Below, in pieces: positions 51,203-59,803 of a DNA stretch of 64,000 nucleotides. Origin of the DNA: Sedimentitalea sp039941015 (GTDB lineage Bacteria; Pseudomonadota; Alphaproteobacteria; Rhodobacterales; Rhodobacteraceae). The translations under genes were made by a program, and so were the position numbers. Location: the NCBI RefSeq assembly GCF_039941015.1, contig NZ_JBDVFI010000074.1. The stretch is one strand, 5' to 3'. Within the stretch, counting starts at the first letter, position 1, and each line of letters begins with the position of its first letter. The notes beneath the pieces were generated by a model. That model was not told the DNA's origin. It searched no databases and saw only the letters and a list, made by a program, of their open reading frames with translations.

Positions 51203-51219
51203 TTTAGAATGATTCTAAT
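51203..51219. promoter_or_regulatory. Irr box (ICE) upstream of mbfA
   Basis: 'TTTAGAATGATTCTAAT' matches the Irr control element TTTAGAA-N3-TTCTAAA at all but the last base. It lies 14 bp before ATG 51233, where Irr would block mbfA transcription under low iron, as described for mbfA in other alphaproteobacteria. Confidence 0.8.
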
Positions 51220-51232
51220 CAGTGAGCGCCAA

Positions 51233-52207
51233 ATGCCGTTCTTCACCCACCGCAAACGCTTTCGCGATCTCTCTGAACAAGAGGTTCTGTCGCTTGCCAT
51301 CTCATCGGAAGAGGATGACGCCCGCATCTATCGCGGATACGCCGAAACCCTGCGCGCAGATTACCCGGCGAGCGCACGGATGTTTGAGGGGATGGCAGTA
51401 GAAGAAGACCAGCATCGCGCCCGTCTGATCGACCTGCACCGGCACAGATTCGGCGATACCATTCCCCTGATCCGCCGGGAACATGTCGCCGGGTACTACG
51501 CACGCCGACCTGTCTGGCTGATGGAAAACCTTGGTCTGGATCGCATTCGCGAAGAAGCCGAGATGATGGAGCGGGATGCCGAGCGCTTTTATCTCGCCGC
51601 CGCCGCGCGGTCCACGGATGCCGACACCCGCGAACTGCTGGGCGATCTTGCCGTTGCAGAGGCCGGACATCAGGCAACCGCATTACATTTGGCCGACGAG
51701 AACCTCGACGACGACACCCGCCAGAGCGAGGATGCCACCGCACATCGGCAATTCGTGCTGACCTGGGTGCAGCCGGGACTGGCCGGGCTGATGGACGGAT
51801 CTGTTTCCACTCTTGCGCCAATCTTTGCGACCGCCTTCGCAACACAGGATACCTGGACCACCTTTCTCGTCGGCGTTGCCGCCTCGGTCGGTGCGGGCAT
51901 CTCGATGGGCTTTACCGAGGCAGCATCGGATGACGGTGAAATCTCCGGGCGCGGCTCGCCCATAAAACGCGGACTGGCATCCGGCGTCATGACCACCATA
52001 GGTGGGTTGGGCCATGCCCTTCCCTACCTGATCACCGACTTCTGGACCGCGACGATCATCGCCTTTGCCATAGTCTTTGTCGAACTATGGGCCATTGCCT
52101 GGATACAGAACAAATACATGCAGACGCCATTCTTTCGTGCCGCGTTTCAGGTCGTTCTGGGCGGTGCGCTGGTGCTTGGCGCGGGGATTTTGATCGGCTC
52201 GGGCTAG
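51233..52207 (+). CDS. mbfA: Membrane-bound ferritin / iron exporter MbfA (Er-VIT1)
   Basis: A 324-residue fusion. The N-terminal ferritin-like diiron domain (~10-165) has ligands in 'ISSEEDDARIYRGYAE', 'AVEEDQHRARLIDLHRHRFG', 'EEAEMMERDAERFY' and 'DLAVAEAGHQATALH'. The C-terminal part (~190-324) is a VIT1/CCC1-type membrane domain ('GLMDGSVSTLAPIFATAFAT', 'GAGISMGFTEAASDDG'). MbfA exports iron and protects against iron-driven oxidative damage. ATG 51233 is chosen: an upstream ATG at 51200 would place codons over the Irr box. Irr control is inferred from 51203-51219. Confidence 0.92.
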   Translation: MPFFTHRKRFRDLSEQEVLSLAISSEEDDARIYRGYAETLRADYPASARMFEGMAVEEDQHRARLIDLHRHRFGDTIPLIRREHVAGYYARRPVWLMENLGLDRIREEAEMMERDAERFYLAAAARSTDADTRELLGDLAVAEAGHQATALHLADENLDDDTRQSEDATAHRQFVLTWVQPGLAGLMDGSVSTLAPIFATAFATQDTWTTFLVGVAASVGAGISMGFTEAASDDGEISGRGSPIKRGLASGVMTTIGGLGHALPYLITDFWTATIIAFAIVFVELWAIAWIQNKYMQTPFFRAAFQVVLGGALVLGAGILIGSG

Positions 52208-52248
52208 TGGCCCTTGCGGTGCTCCATGCTTGGCGGTACGCCTGACAC

Positions 52249-53178
52249 ATGGTCGAGATCTTTCTGAGAACCCTGCCCTTTTTTGCGATCATCGGTCTGG
52301 GTTACTGGGCTGGTCGCATTCGGTTTTTCAGCGAAGAAGCCACCGCCTATCTGACCAAGTTCGTATTCTATTTCGCGCTGTCCGCGATGATCTTTCGCTT
52401 TGCGGCAAACCTCCAACTTGCCGAGATATTCAACGCGCGGCTCGTGCTTGGCTATCTCTGTGGCACTGCTGTGGTCTATTGCATCGCCACGATCGTCGGA
52501 CTGACCCGCAAGCTGGACGTTCCCACCGCCGCGATCGAGGCGCAATGCGCGGTGATCGGCAATGTCGGGTTCCTCGGGCTACCAATGTTCGTGATGCTGT
52601 TCGGCGAGGCCTCCATCGGCCCGATGATGCTGATTCTCGCGACCGATCTGATTGTGTTTTCCAGCCTGATCGTCATCCTGATCAACGGTGGGCGCGATGG
52701 CCGCCTGTCGCTGTCGATCCTGCGGACAATTGCGCTTGGCCTCGTGCGTAACCCGATGATCGTATCCATCGTTCTGGGGCTGACATGGTCGGGCCTGGAA
52801 CTGCCCATCCCAGAGCCGATGAATGATTTTCTGTCGATTCTGGGCGGTGCGGCAACGCCGGGTGCGCTGTTTGCCATCGGCGCGTCGCTGGCCAGCAAAT
52901 CCGCCGAACGGGTCGAGGTTGCCCTGTGGCTGACATTCTGCAAACTGATCTTGCATCCGATCTTTGTCGGGATCGCCGTACTGATCCTCTTTCCGCTCGA
53001 TACCTACTCGGCAATTATCGTCGTCTCCGCCGCTGCCATGCCCGTTGCCGGAAACGTCTATATGCTCGCACAGCATTACGGCATTGCCCCGCACCGTGTG
53101 TCCGCCGCCATCCTGTTTTCCACCGCCATCAGCATCCTGACCCTGCCCACCATCATGTCGTGGATGTCCGGCGGCTAA
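52249..53178 (+). CDS. AEC-family transporter (auxin efflux carrier type)
   Basis: A 309-residue ten-helix carrier. 'GYWAGRIRFFSEEATAYLTK' and 'AIEAQCAVIGNVGFLGLPMF' are AEC-typical, including the conserved Asn-Val-Gly-Phe-Leu-Gly. Members export or import malate, auxin-like acids or other small organic acids. ATG 52249 lies 41 bp after mbfA, so it may be co-transcribed, but a link to iron is not evident. Confidence 0.87.
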   Translation: MVEIFLRTLPFFAIIGLGYWAGRIRFFSEEATAYLTKFVFYFALSAMIFRFAANLQLAEIFNARLVLGYLCGTAVVYCIATIVGLTRKLDVPTAAIEAQCAVIGNVGFLGLPMFVMLFGEASIGPMMLILATDLIVFSSLIVILINGGRDGRLSLSILRTIALGLVRNPMIVSIVLGLTWSGLELPIPEPMNDFLSILGGAATPGALFAIGASLASKSAERVEVALWLTFCKLILHPIFVGIAVLILFPLDTYSAIIVVSAAAMPVAGNVYMLAQHYGIAPHRVSAAILFSTAISILTLPTIMSWMSGG

Positions 53179-53279
53179 CCGGAAATCGCCTGACAAATTC
53201 GTACGCGCCCTACTGCGAGCACTGGACGGCGCAGGGCATGCCCGCTAGCTGATGCGCAACACATGTAATGGGAGCCACT

Positions 53280-54110
53280 ATGCAAACCGTATCGGAAAAC
53301 GCCTGTTTTGGCGGCACGCAAGGTGTTTACAGCCATAAATCCACCGCCTGTAGCTGCGATATGACCTTTGGTCTGTTTTTGCCCGAAGAGGCCAAGGACG
53401 GTCCGGTGCCAGTGCTCTGGTATCTCTCGGGGCTGACCTGCACCCATGAAAACGCCATGACCAAGGCGGGCGCACAGGCCTGGGCCGCAGATCATGGCAT
53501 TGCGCTTGTCTTTCCCGACACCTCACCACGCGGCGACGGGGTCGCCGACCACGAGGATTATGATCTGGGCCAAGGCGCCGGTTTCTATGTCAATGCCACG
53601 CAAGAACCCTGGGCGCCGTATTTCCGGATGTGGGACTATATCGCCGACGAACTCCCGGCCTTGCTGACCGAGAATTTCGCCATCGACGGCAACCGTCAGG
53701 CGATCACCGGGCATTCCATGGGTGGCCACGGGGCGCTGACGCTGGCGATGAATCTGCCGGGGCGGTTCCGCTCGGTCTCGGCCTTTTCGCCGATCTGCAA
53801 CCCGACGGGTGCGGACTGGGGGCGCAAGCAACTCGCCGCCTACCTCGGCGACGACGAAGCCCTTTGGGAACGCCACGATGCCAGCATCATGATGCGCAAA
53901 TCCGGATTTGACGGTCCTGTTCTGATCGATACTGGCAGCAGCGATCAGTTCATCGACCTGTTGCGCCCCGAAACCCTGGCCGATGCCATCGCCACCCGCC
54001 ACCAGCCTGCGACCTTCCGGCTGCAACCCGGTTATGACCACAGCTATTTCTTTGTGTCGTCATTTATCGAAGACCACGTCACCTTTCACGCGCAGGCACT
54101 CTGGGCCTGA
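53280..54110 (+). CDS. fghA: S-formylglutathione hydrolase
   Basis: A 276-residue esterase with 'LWYLSGLTCTHENAMTKAG' (oxyanion region), nucleophile Ser in 'ITGHSMGGHGALTLA', acid in 'LIDTGSSDQFID' and His in 'PGYDHSYFF'. FghA hydrolyses S-formylglutathione in glutathione-dependent formaldehyde oxidation. ATG 53280 follows 'GGAG' by 5 nt; an ATG at 53268 is in frame but lacks one. It leads a run of overlapping genes. Confidence 0.93.
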   Translation: MQTVSENACFGGTQGVYSHKSTACSCDMTFGLFLPEEAKDGPVPVLWYLSGLTCTHENAMTKAGAQAWAADHGIALVFPDTSPRGDGVADHEDYDLGQGAGFYVNATQEPWAPYFRMWDYIADELPALLTENFAIDGNRQAITGHSMGGHGALTLAMNLPGRFRSVSAFSPICNPTGADWGRKQLAAYLGDDEALWERHDASIMMRKSGFDGPVLIDTGSSDQFIDLLRPETLADAIATRHQPATFRLQPGYDHSYFFVSSFIEDHVTFHAQALWA

Positions 54111-54115
54111 GAACG

Positions 54116-54583
54116 TTGAGCGCGGTTTTCATCGACGCCGATGCCTGCCCGGTCAAGGCCGAGGCAGAGCGCGTTGCCACCCGCCACGGCCTGCGTCTGT
54201 TCGTCGTGTCAAACGGCGGGTTGCGCCCTTCGGCCAACCCGCTGGTGGAAACGGTGATCGTGCCCGAGGGTCCGGATGCCGCCGATATGTGGATCGCGGA
54301 CCGGTGCAAAACGGGCGATGTTGTCGTCACAGGTGATATTCCGCTGGCTGCCAAATGCGTGGCAACCGGTGCGCGGGTGATCCGCCACAACGGCGAGGCG
54401 TTCACCGAGGCCAATATCGGACAGCAGCTGGCGATGCGTGACCTGATGGCCGATCTGCGTGCCGCCAATCCGCTTGGCGCGGGTGGCAGCGGCAAGGGCT
54501 TTACAAAGGCCGACCGCTCCCGTTTTCTGGACGCGCTGGAACGCGAGATCAGAGCCGCTGCCCGATCACAACAGGGATCATGA
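54116..54583 (+). CDS. YaiI/YqxD family protein (DUF188)
   Basis: A 155-residue protein with the family start 'VFIDADACPVKAEAERVATR' and 'VVTGDIPLAAKCVATGARVI', an NYN/PIN-like fold with conserved Asp residues that could bind metal. Function is unproven, with a nuclease-like role proposed for the fold. Start is TTG 54116. Its stop overlaps the HAD gene start (ATGA). Confidence 0.88.
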   Translation: MSAVFIDADACPVKAEAERVATRHGLRLFVVSNGGLRPSANPLVETVIVPEGPDAADMWIADRCKTGDVVVTGDIPLAAKCVATGARVIRHNGEAFTEANIGQQLAMRDLMADLRAANPLGAGGSGKGFTKADRSRFLDALEREIRAAARSQQGS

Positions 54584-55206
54584 ACATGCAACCAGAAGCC
54601 GTGGTTTTCGACATCGGCAATGTGCTGATCGAATGGCAGCCCGAACGGTTCTACGACGGCGAAATCGGCACCGACCGCCGTCGCGCGATGTTCAGTTCCG
54701 TCGATCTGCACGCCATGAACGACCGGGTCGACATGGGTGAGCATTTTACCGAGACAATCTATGCCACCGCCGAAGAGTATCCGGAATGGGGTCACGAAAT
54801 CCGCATGTGGCACGACCGCTGGATCGAACTGGCCCGGCCGGAAATCCCCCATTCCATCCGCCTGCTACGCGCCCTGCGCAGCAAGGGCGTGCCTGTCTTT
54901 GCCCTGACCAATTTTGGCATCGAGAGCTTTGATTTTGCGGCAACGCACTATCCGTTTCTGCATGAATTTGACCGGCGTTACATCTCGGGCCACCTGAAGG
55001 TGATCAAACCGGACCCGCAAATCTATGAGATCGTTGAAACAGACAGTGGGGTCGCGCCGGGCGCGCTGCTCTTTACTGATGACCGTGCCGACAACATAGA
55101 CATGGCAAACAGCCGAGGCTGGCAAACCCACCTGTTTGAAGGCCCGCAAGGCTGGTCCGATCGTCTGGTCGCGGCCGGATTGCTCACACCAACGGAGGCC
55201 GCATGA
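54580..55206 (+). CDS. HAD-IA family hydrolase (YihX-like)
   Basis: A 208-residue HAD enzyme. The first motif is 'VVFDIGNVLIEWQPERFY' (Asp near residue 9), the Thr motif is 'VFALTNFGIESF', and the acidic motif is 'LLFTDDRADNIDMANSRGW'. Closest in pattern to YihX-type sugar-phosphate phosphatases. It overlaps both neighbours by 4 bp, which suggests co-expression with YaiI and OCD genes. Confidence 0.87.
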   Translation: MNMQPEAVVFDIGNVLIEWQPERFYDGEIGTDRRRAMFSSVDLHAMNDRVDMGEHFTETIYATAEEYPEWGHEIRMWHDRWIELARPEIPHSIRLLRALRSKGVPVFALTNFGIESFDFAATHYPFLHEFDRRYISGHLKVIKPDPQIYEIVETDSGVAPGALLFTDDRADNIDMANSRGWQTHLFEGPQGWSDRLVAAGLLTPTEAA

Positions 55207-56120
55207 CCATTCCATTCATCCCCTTTGCCGAGGGCGAAGCACAGCTTGACTGGCTGGACCTGACCGAGGCGCTTGCGCAGGGTCACGATCTGCCCAAGGC
55301 CGAGATTGGCGACACTTTCCTGTATCGTGATCCCGACACACTGTTGTCTCGTTCCGCCTGGATCGACGGCATGGGGCTCTTGGTCAAAACGGCAACGATA
55401 TTTCCGCAGAATCTAGAGCGCGGCACGCCGATGGTCAACGGATCTGTCAGCGTCTACTCTGACAAGGACGGGACGATCTCGGCTCTGATCGACTTTCACC
55501 TTGTGACCAAGTGGAAAACCGTGGGCGACAGCCTGCTTGCGGCGAAACGGCTCGCACGCGCGGACAGCAAATCCATCCTGATCGTCGGAACAGGCACGGT
55601 CGGCGGCGGGCTTTGTGATGCCTTCAGAGCTGGCTTTCCGGATGCGCAGATCACACTCTGGAACCGTACCCGCGCCAAGGCCGATGCACTGGCACTTGAA
55701 CAGCCCGGCGTCACGGTCGCTGATGATTTGGAACAGGCGGTGCGTACTGCGGACATCATCATCACCGCAACCATGTCCTCGACGCCCGTCATCAAAGGTG
55801 ACTGGCTGCAGCCAGGCCAACACCTGAACATGATCGGGGCCTATCGCCCTGACATGCGCGAGGCAGACGATACCGCACTCCGGCGCGCGCGCCTATTCGT
55901 GGATAGTTTTGACACCACAATCGGCCATATCGGTGAAATCCAAATCCCACTGGACGAAGGCGTGATCACCCGCGACGACCTGATCGCCGATTATTATGAT
56001 CTTTCGGCCTTTGCGCGACAATCCGACGACGATATCACGCTGTTCAAGAATGGCGGGGGCGCACATCTCGACCTGATGACCAGCCGATATATCCTTGACC
56101 GCTGGGAGGCGAGCCGCTGA
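55203..56120 (+). CDS. Ornithine cyclodeaminase / mu-crystallin family reductase
   Basis: A 305-residue protein with a Rossmann motif 'ILIVGTGTVGGGLCDAF' (about 122-138) and the substrate region 'TVGDSLLAAKRLARADSK'. Family members include ornithine cyclodeaminase, alanine dehydrogenase and delta1-pyrroline-2-carboxylate reductase. The last is the most frequent role in roseobacters, but specificity is not fixed by motif alone. It overlaps the HAD gene by 4 bp. Confidence 0.85.
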   Translation: MTIPFIPFAEGEAQLDWLDLTEALAQGHDLPKAEIGDTFLYRDPDTLLSRSAWIDGMGLLVKTATIFPQNLERGTPMVNGSVSVYSDKDGTISALIDFHLVTKWKTVGDSLLAAKRLARADSKSILIVGTGTVGGGLCDAFRAGFPDAQITLWNRTRAKADALALEQPGVTVADDLEQAVRTADIIITATMSSTPVIKGDWLQPGQHLNMIGAYRPDMREADDTALRRARLFVDSFDTTIGHIGEIQIPLDEGVITRDDLIADYYDLSAFARQSDDDITLFKNGGGAHLDLMTSRYILDRWEASR

Positions 56121-56229
56121 ACGATCCCTTTCCGCCGGGCTGAACGCGGTGGGTTGTGATCCCTGACCAATTGCATTTCACTGGAAGGGCGCTTATCTCA
56201 GCGCCACACTGGCCAACAGAGGCATCGCA

Positions 56230-57189
56230 ATGAACTGGATTACCAATTACGTCCGTCCCAGGATCAACTCGATCTTTTCGCGCCGCGAAACGCCCGAGAA
56301 CCTGTGGCAGAAATGCGATGAATGCGGAACCATGCTGTTTCACCGCGAATTGCGTGAACATCTGAACGTCTGCACAAGCTGTGGCCACCACATGATGATC
56401 AGCCCCCGTGAACGGTTCAAGGCGCTGTTTGACGGCGGTGTGTTTGCGGAAATCGCGGTTAAAACACCCATTGCCGATCCGCTGCAATTTCGTGACCAGA
56501 AGAAATACCCTGATCGGCTGAAGGCCGCACAACGGGACACCGGCGAAGCCGAGGCAATGCTGGCGGCCACCGGCGAAATCGGCCGCACGCCCATCGTGGC
56601 GGTTGCGCAGGATTTCAGCTTTATGGGTGGGTCCATGGGCATGTATGTCGGCAACGCAATCATCGCTGCTGCGCAAGAAGCAGTAAAACTCAAGCGGCCA
56701 TTGATCCTGTTTTCATCCGCAGGCGGTGCCCGGATGCAGGAGGGTATTCTTAGCCTCATGCAGATGCCCCGGACGACAGTCGCCGTACAGATGCTGAAAG
56801 AGGCAGGCTTGCCCTATATCGTGGTGCTGGCCCATCCGACCACGGGTGGCGTGACAGCATCCTATGCCATGCTGGGTGATATCCAGATCGCCGAACCCAA
56901 CGCGTTGATCTGCTTTGCCGGCCCGCGCGTGATCGAACAGACGCTCGGCGAACGCCTGCCCGACGGCTTTCAACGCGCCGAATACCTGCTGGATCACGGT
57001 ATGCTCGACAGGGTCATCGCGCGCACGGACATGCGTAACGAGTTGATTATCCTCGTACGTATGTTGCTGGGCTTACCGCCCGCCGTACGCGGGGATCTGC
57101 CCGCACCCGAGCCTGAACCCGTCAGTTCGGAACCAGAACAGGACACAGCCAAGTTCGAAGCCCCAGCCGAAACGCCAGACGAGAAATGA
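56230..57189 (+). CDS. accD: Acetyl-CoA carboxylase carboxyltransferase subunit beta
   Basis: A 319-residue enzyme with a four-Cys zinc finger at the N-terminus ('KCDECGTML', 'NVCTSCGHH', residues ~28-54), then the carboxyltransferase domain with 'SAGGARMQEGILSLMQM' and 'HPTTGGVTASYAMLGD'. It joins AccA to transfer carboxyl from biotin to acetyl-CoA, the committed step of fatty-acid synthesis. The C-terminus carries a Pro/Glu-rich tail common in this clade. It overlaps folC by 4 bp. Confidence 0.96.
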   Translation: MNWITNYVRPRINSIFSRRETPENLWQKCDECGTMLFHRELREHLNVCTSCGHHMMISPRERFKALFDGGVFAEIAVKTPIADPLQFRDQKKYPDRLKAAQRDTGEAEAMLAATGEIGRTPIVAVAQDFSFMGGSMGMYVGNAIIAAAQEAVKLKRPLILFSSAGGARMQEGILSLMQMPRTTVAVQMLKEAGLPYIVVLAHPTTGGVTASYAMLGDIQIAEPNALICFAGPRVIEQTLGERLPDGFQRAEYLLDHGMLDRVIARTDMRNELIILVRMLLGLPPAVRGDLPAPEPEPVSSEPEQDTAKFEAPAETPDEK

Positions 57190-58460
57190 CCGCAGCCTCA
57201 TCGGACATCATCCTGGAACGGATGATGGCTCTGCATCCAAAGATCATCGACCTGACATTGGATCGGATGTGGCGGTTGCTCGCGGCGCTGGATCATCCCG
57301 AGCGCAACTTGCCCGCGGTGGTTCATATCGCCGGAACCAACGGCAAGGGCTCGACACTCGCCATGATCCGGGCCGGGATCGAAGGGGCCGGGCGCACGGC
57401 CCATGCCTATACCAGCCCACATCTGGCGCGGTTTCACGAACGCATCCGCGTTACAGGAAACCTGATCAGCGAAACGGATCTAACCGCCGTTCTGGACGAA
57501 TGCTACGCGGCCAATGGCGCGGACGAGATCACCTATTTCGAAATCACCACCTGCGCCGCCCTGCTCGCCTTCTCTCGGGCAAAAGCAGACTATACTTTGC
57601 TCGAAGTCGGGCTTGGCGGCCGATTGGATGCCACCAATGTGAGCGCCTCCCCAAAGGTTACGGTGATCACCCCGATTTCCATCGACCATCAACAGTACCT
57701 CGGCGAAACGTTGGAAGAAATCGCCTTTGAAAAGGCTGGGATCATAAAACCTGGCGTACCCTGCGTCGTCGCCCCGCAAGAAGACGCCGCAATGGCGATC
57801 ATCGAAGACGTCGCCGCCCGGCTTGGCGCGCCGCTCCTCGCCCATGGTCAACATTGGCACATCTCCGAAGAACGCGGGCGGCTGGTCTACCAGGATGAAA
57901 CCGGTCTGCGCGATCTGCCAATGCCCAATCTGATCGGACAGCACCAGATCGTGAATGCAGGCACGGCGCTTGCCGCGCTGCGCTATCTCGATCCCGGCGA
58001 AGGTGCCTGCGAGGCCGCAGTCACGGGCGCCGAATGGCCGGCGCGGATGCAGCGGCTAACCTCCGGGCCACTTTTTGACGCGGCTCCCGATGCTGAGTTA
58101 TATCTTGACGGTGGCCATAACGCGGCTGCCGGTCATGCACTGGCAAAAGTCCTCGCACGCCTCCCGCAACGGCCAACACATCTGATTTGCGGCATGCTGA
58201 ACACCAAGGATGTCACCGGGTACCTGCGCCCTCTTGCAGAACACGCTGAAACCTTGACGGCAGTGTCCATTCCCGGAGAGGCGAACACACTCAGTGCCGA
58301 TGAGACGGCGCGCGCCGCAAACTCCATCGGGCTGACAACCACGACGGCAGGCACGGTGCGCGACGCGTTGCAAGCCATCACGGCACATACGCCGCGCGCA
58401 CGGATCCTGATTTGCGGGTCGCTATACTTGGCCGGAGCCGTTTTACGCGAAAACGGCTGA
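57186..58460 (+). CDS. folC: Folylpolyglutamate / dihydrofolate synthase
   Basis: A 424-residue Mur-ligase-fold enzyme. The ATP loop is 'HIAGTNGKGSTLAMI' (about 48-62), with 'TSPHLARFHERIRV' and 'LLEVGLGGRLDATNV' following, and 'LDGGHNAAAGHALAKVLA' in the C-terminal domain. It adds glutamate to folates and forms dihydrofolate. Overlap with accD (ATGA) reproduces the accD-folC order common in proteobacteria. Confidence 0.95.
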   Translation: MTAASSDIILERMMALHPKIIDLTLDRMWRLLAALDHPERNLPAVVHIAGTNGKGSTLAMIRAGIEGAGRTAHAYTSPHLARFHERIRVTGNLISETDLTAVLDECYAANGADEITYFEITTCAALLAFSRAKADYTLLEVGLGGRLDATNVSASPKVTVITPISIDHQQYLGETLEEIAFEKAGIIKPGVPCVVAPQEDAAMAIIEDVAARLGAPLLAHGQHWHISEERGRLVYQDETGLRDLPMPNLIGQHQIVNAGTALAALRYLDPGEGACEAAVTGAEWPARMQRLTSGPLFDAAPDAELYLDGGHNAAAGHALAKVLARLPQRPTHLICGMLNTKDVTGYLRPLAEHAETLTAVSIPGEANTLSADETARAANSIGLTTTTAGTVRDALQAITAHTPRARILICGSLYLAGAVLRENG

Positions 58461-58498
58461 TCACTCCGCGCTTGGCCAACCGAGCTTTTGAATACTTG

Positions 58499-58556
58499 GA
58501 CAAAGATGAAATCCAATTCTGCTCATTTCATCTTTGTCTAAATACTCCGGGGGAGA
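58499..58556. repeat. Inverted repeat plus intergenic repeat element (copy B)
   Basis: 'GACAAAGATGAAAT' (58499-58512) and its exact complement (58525-58538) form a 14-bp stem around a 12-nt loop. The right arm begins a copy of the element at 25845 ('TTCATCTTTG' ... 'AAATACTCC'), ending in a CTCC/GGAG hairpin at about 58544-58555. Lying between convergent folC and zapE, it can act as a bidirectional terminator. Confidence 0.65.
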
Positions 58557-58596
58557 CGCCCTACGGGCGGCGGGGGCAGCGCCCCAATCTGCGGGC

Positions 58597-59655
58597 TCAA
58601 CTGCCCCAATCCGCGGCCTGCATCTCGCGCAGGCGGCTGGCGGTCCGCTCGAACTCAAACGTGCCTTCACCTTCGACATAGAGCATTTCAGGCTGATCCG
58701 CCGCCGAGGCGATCAGCCTGACCCGCGCCTCGTAAAGCGCATCGATCAGAGTGACGAACCGTTTCGCTTCGTTGAAGTTCTGCCTTGAGAGGCGCGGGAT
58801 GTCTTCCAGAATCAGAACCCGCGTGGCCTCGGCCAATGCAAGATAGTCCGCAGGGCCTAGAGCCGCGCCGCAGAGATCGTAAAAGCTCGCCCGGGCGATC
58901 CCGTTTCGAAAGGCCGGGATCAAGACTTCGCGCTTGTTGACGACCAAAGTCAACGGGTCCGCCGGTCCACCCGCCAGATCTTCCCAGACCGATTGGATAT
59001 CTGCCCGTGCCTCGGGGCCGATGGGCGTGAAATACACCTGGGTGCCTTCCAGACGGTCTTGCCGGTAGTCCGTCGGGCTGGATAGCTCGTGCACCACCAG
59101 CCGCGCCTTGATCAGTTCAATGAAGGGCAGGAACAGTTGCCTGTTCAATCCGTCTTTGTAAAGTTCGTCGGGCACCCGGTTGGAGGTGGTCACAATCACG
59201 ATTCCAGCCTCGAACAGCTTTTCAAACAGGCGCCCAACAATCATTGCATCCGTGATGTCGGTGATCTGCATCTCATCAAAGGCCAGCACCCGAACCGAGT
59301 TGATCACCTCAGCCGCGGCAGGTTCCAACGCATCGCGCGCGCCTGACTTGCGCGCCTTGTGCATCGCCGCGTGAATCTCTTGCATGAACGCATGGAAATG
59401 AACCCGGCGGGCCGGAACGTCTTCCAATGACTCGACGAACAGGTCCATCAGCATCGATTTGCCCCGCCCGACACCCCCCCAGAGGTACAAGCCCTTGATA
59501 GGCTCGGGCGCCTTGCGAAACAGGCCGCGTTTCACCGGTTTGGAGAGTGCTGTCGCGATGCGTTCAAATTCAGGCATCACGGCTTCTTGCACCGGGTCCG
59601 GCCGAAGGCTGCAATCCGCAATGCGCGCGGCGTAGATGTCGGAGACACGGGTCAT
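58597..59655 (-). CDS. zapE: Cell division ATPase ZapE (AFG1-like)
   Basis: A 352-residue AFG1/ZapE ATPase. Walker A is 'LWGGVGRGKSMLMDLFVES' (about 57-75), Walker B 'VRVLAFDEMQITDITDAM', sensor region 'GIVIVTTSNRVPDELYKDGL'. ZapE binds FtsZ and destabilises rings under stress; mitochondrial homologues act in protein quality control. ATG 59655 gives the family N-terminus 'MTRVSDIYAARIA'; the longer frame to 59805 is not supported. It is convergent with folC. Confidence 0.93.
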   Translation of the reverse strand: MTRVSDIYAARIADCSLRPDPVQEAVMPEFERIATALSKPVKRGLFRKAPEPIKGLYLWGGVGRGKSMLMDLFVESLEDVPARRVHFHAFMQEIHAAMHKARKSGARDALEPAAAEVINSVRVLAFDEMQITDITDAMIVGRLFEKLFEAGIVIVTTSNRVPDELYKDGLNRQLFLPFIELIKARLVVHELSSPTDYRQDRLEGTQVYFTPIGPEARADIQSVWEDLAGGPADPLTLVVNKREVLIPAFRNGIARASFYDLCGAALGPADYLALAEATRVLILEDIPRLSRQNFNEAKRFVTLIDALYEARVRLIASAADQPEMLYVEGEGTFEFERTASRLREMQAADWGS

Positions 59656-59803
59656 GCGCCACGCATATCGCGCCGATGCGGCGTTGAAAAGCAGGATGAC
59701 CCCCGACAGCACATCAGTGAATGTGATGTGACGCCTCAAAAATCCTGAATTGCAGTTACAACGATTTTCGTTAGGTTTCCGCATTGCGCCGCAGGAGCAC
59801 CGC

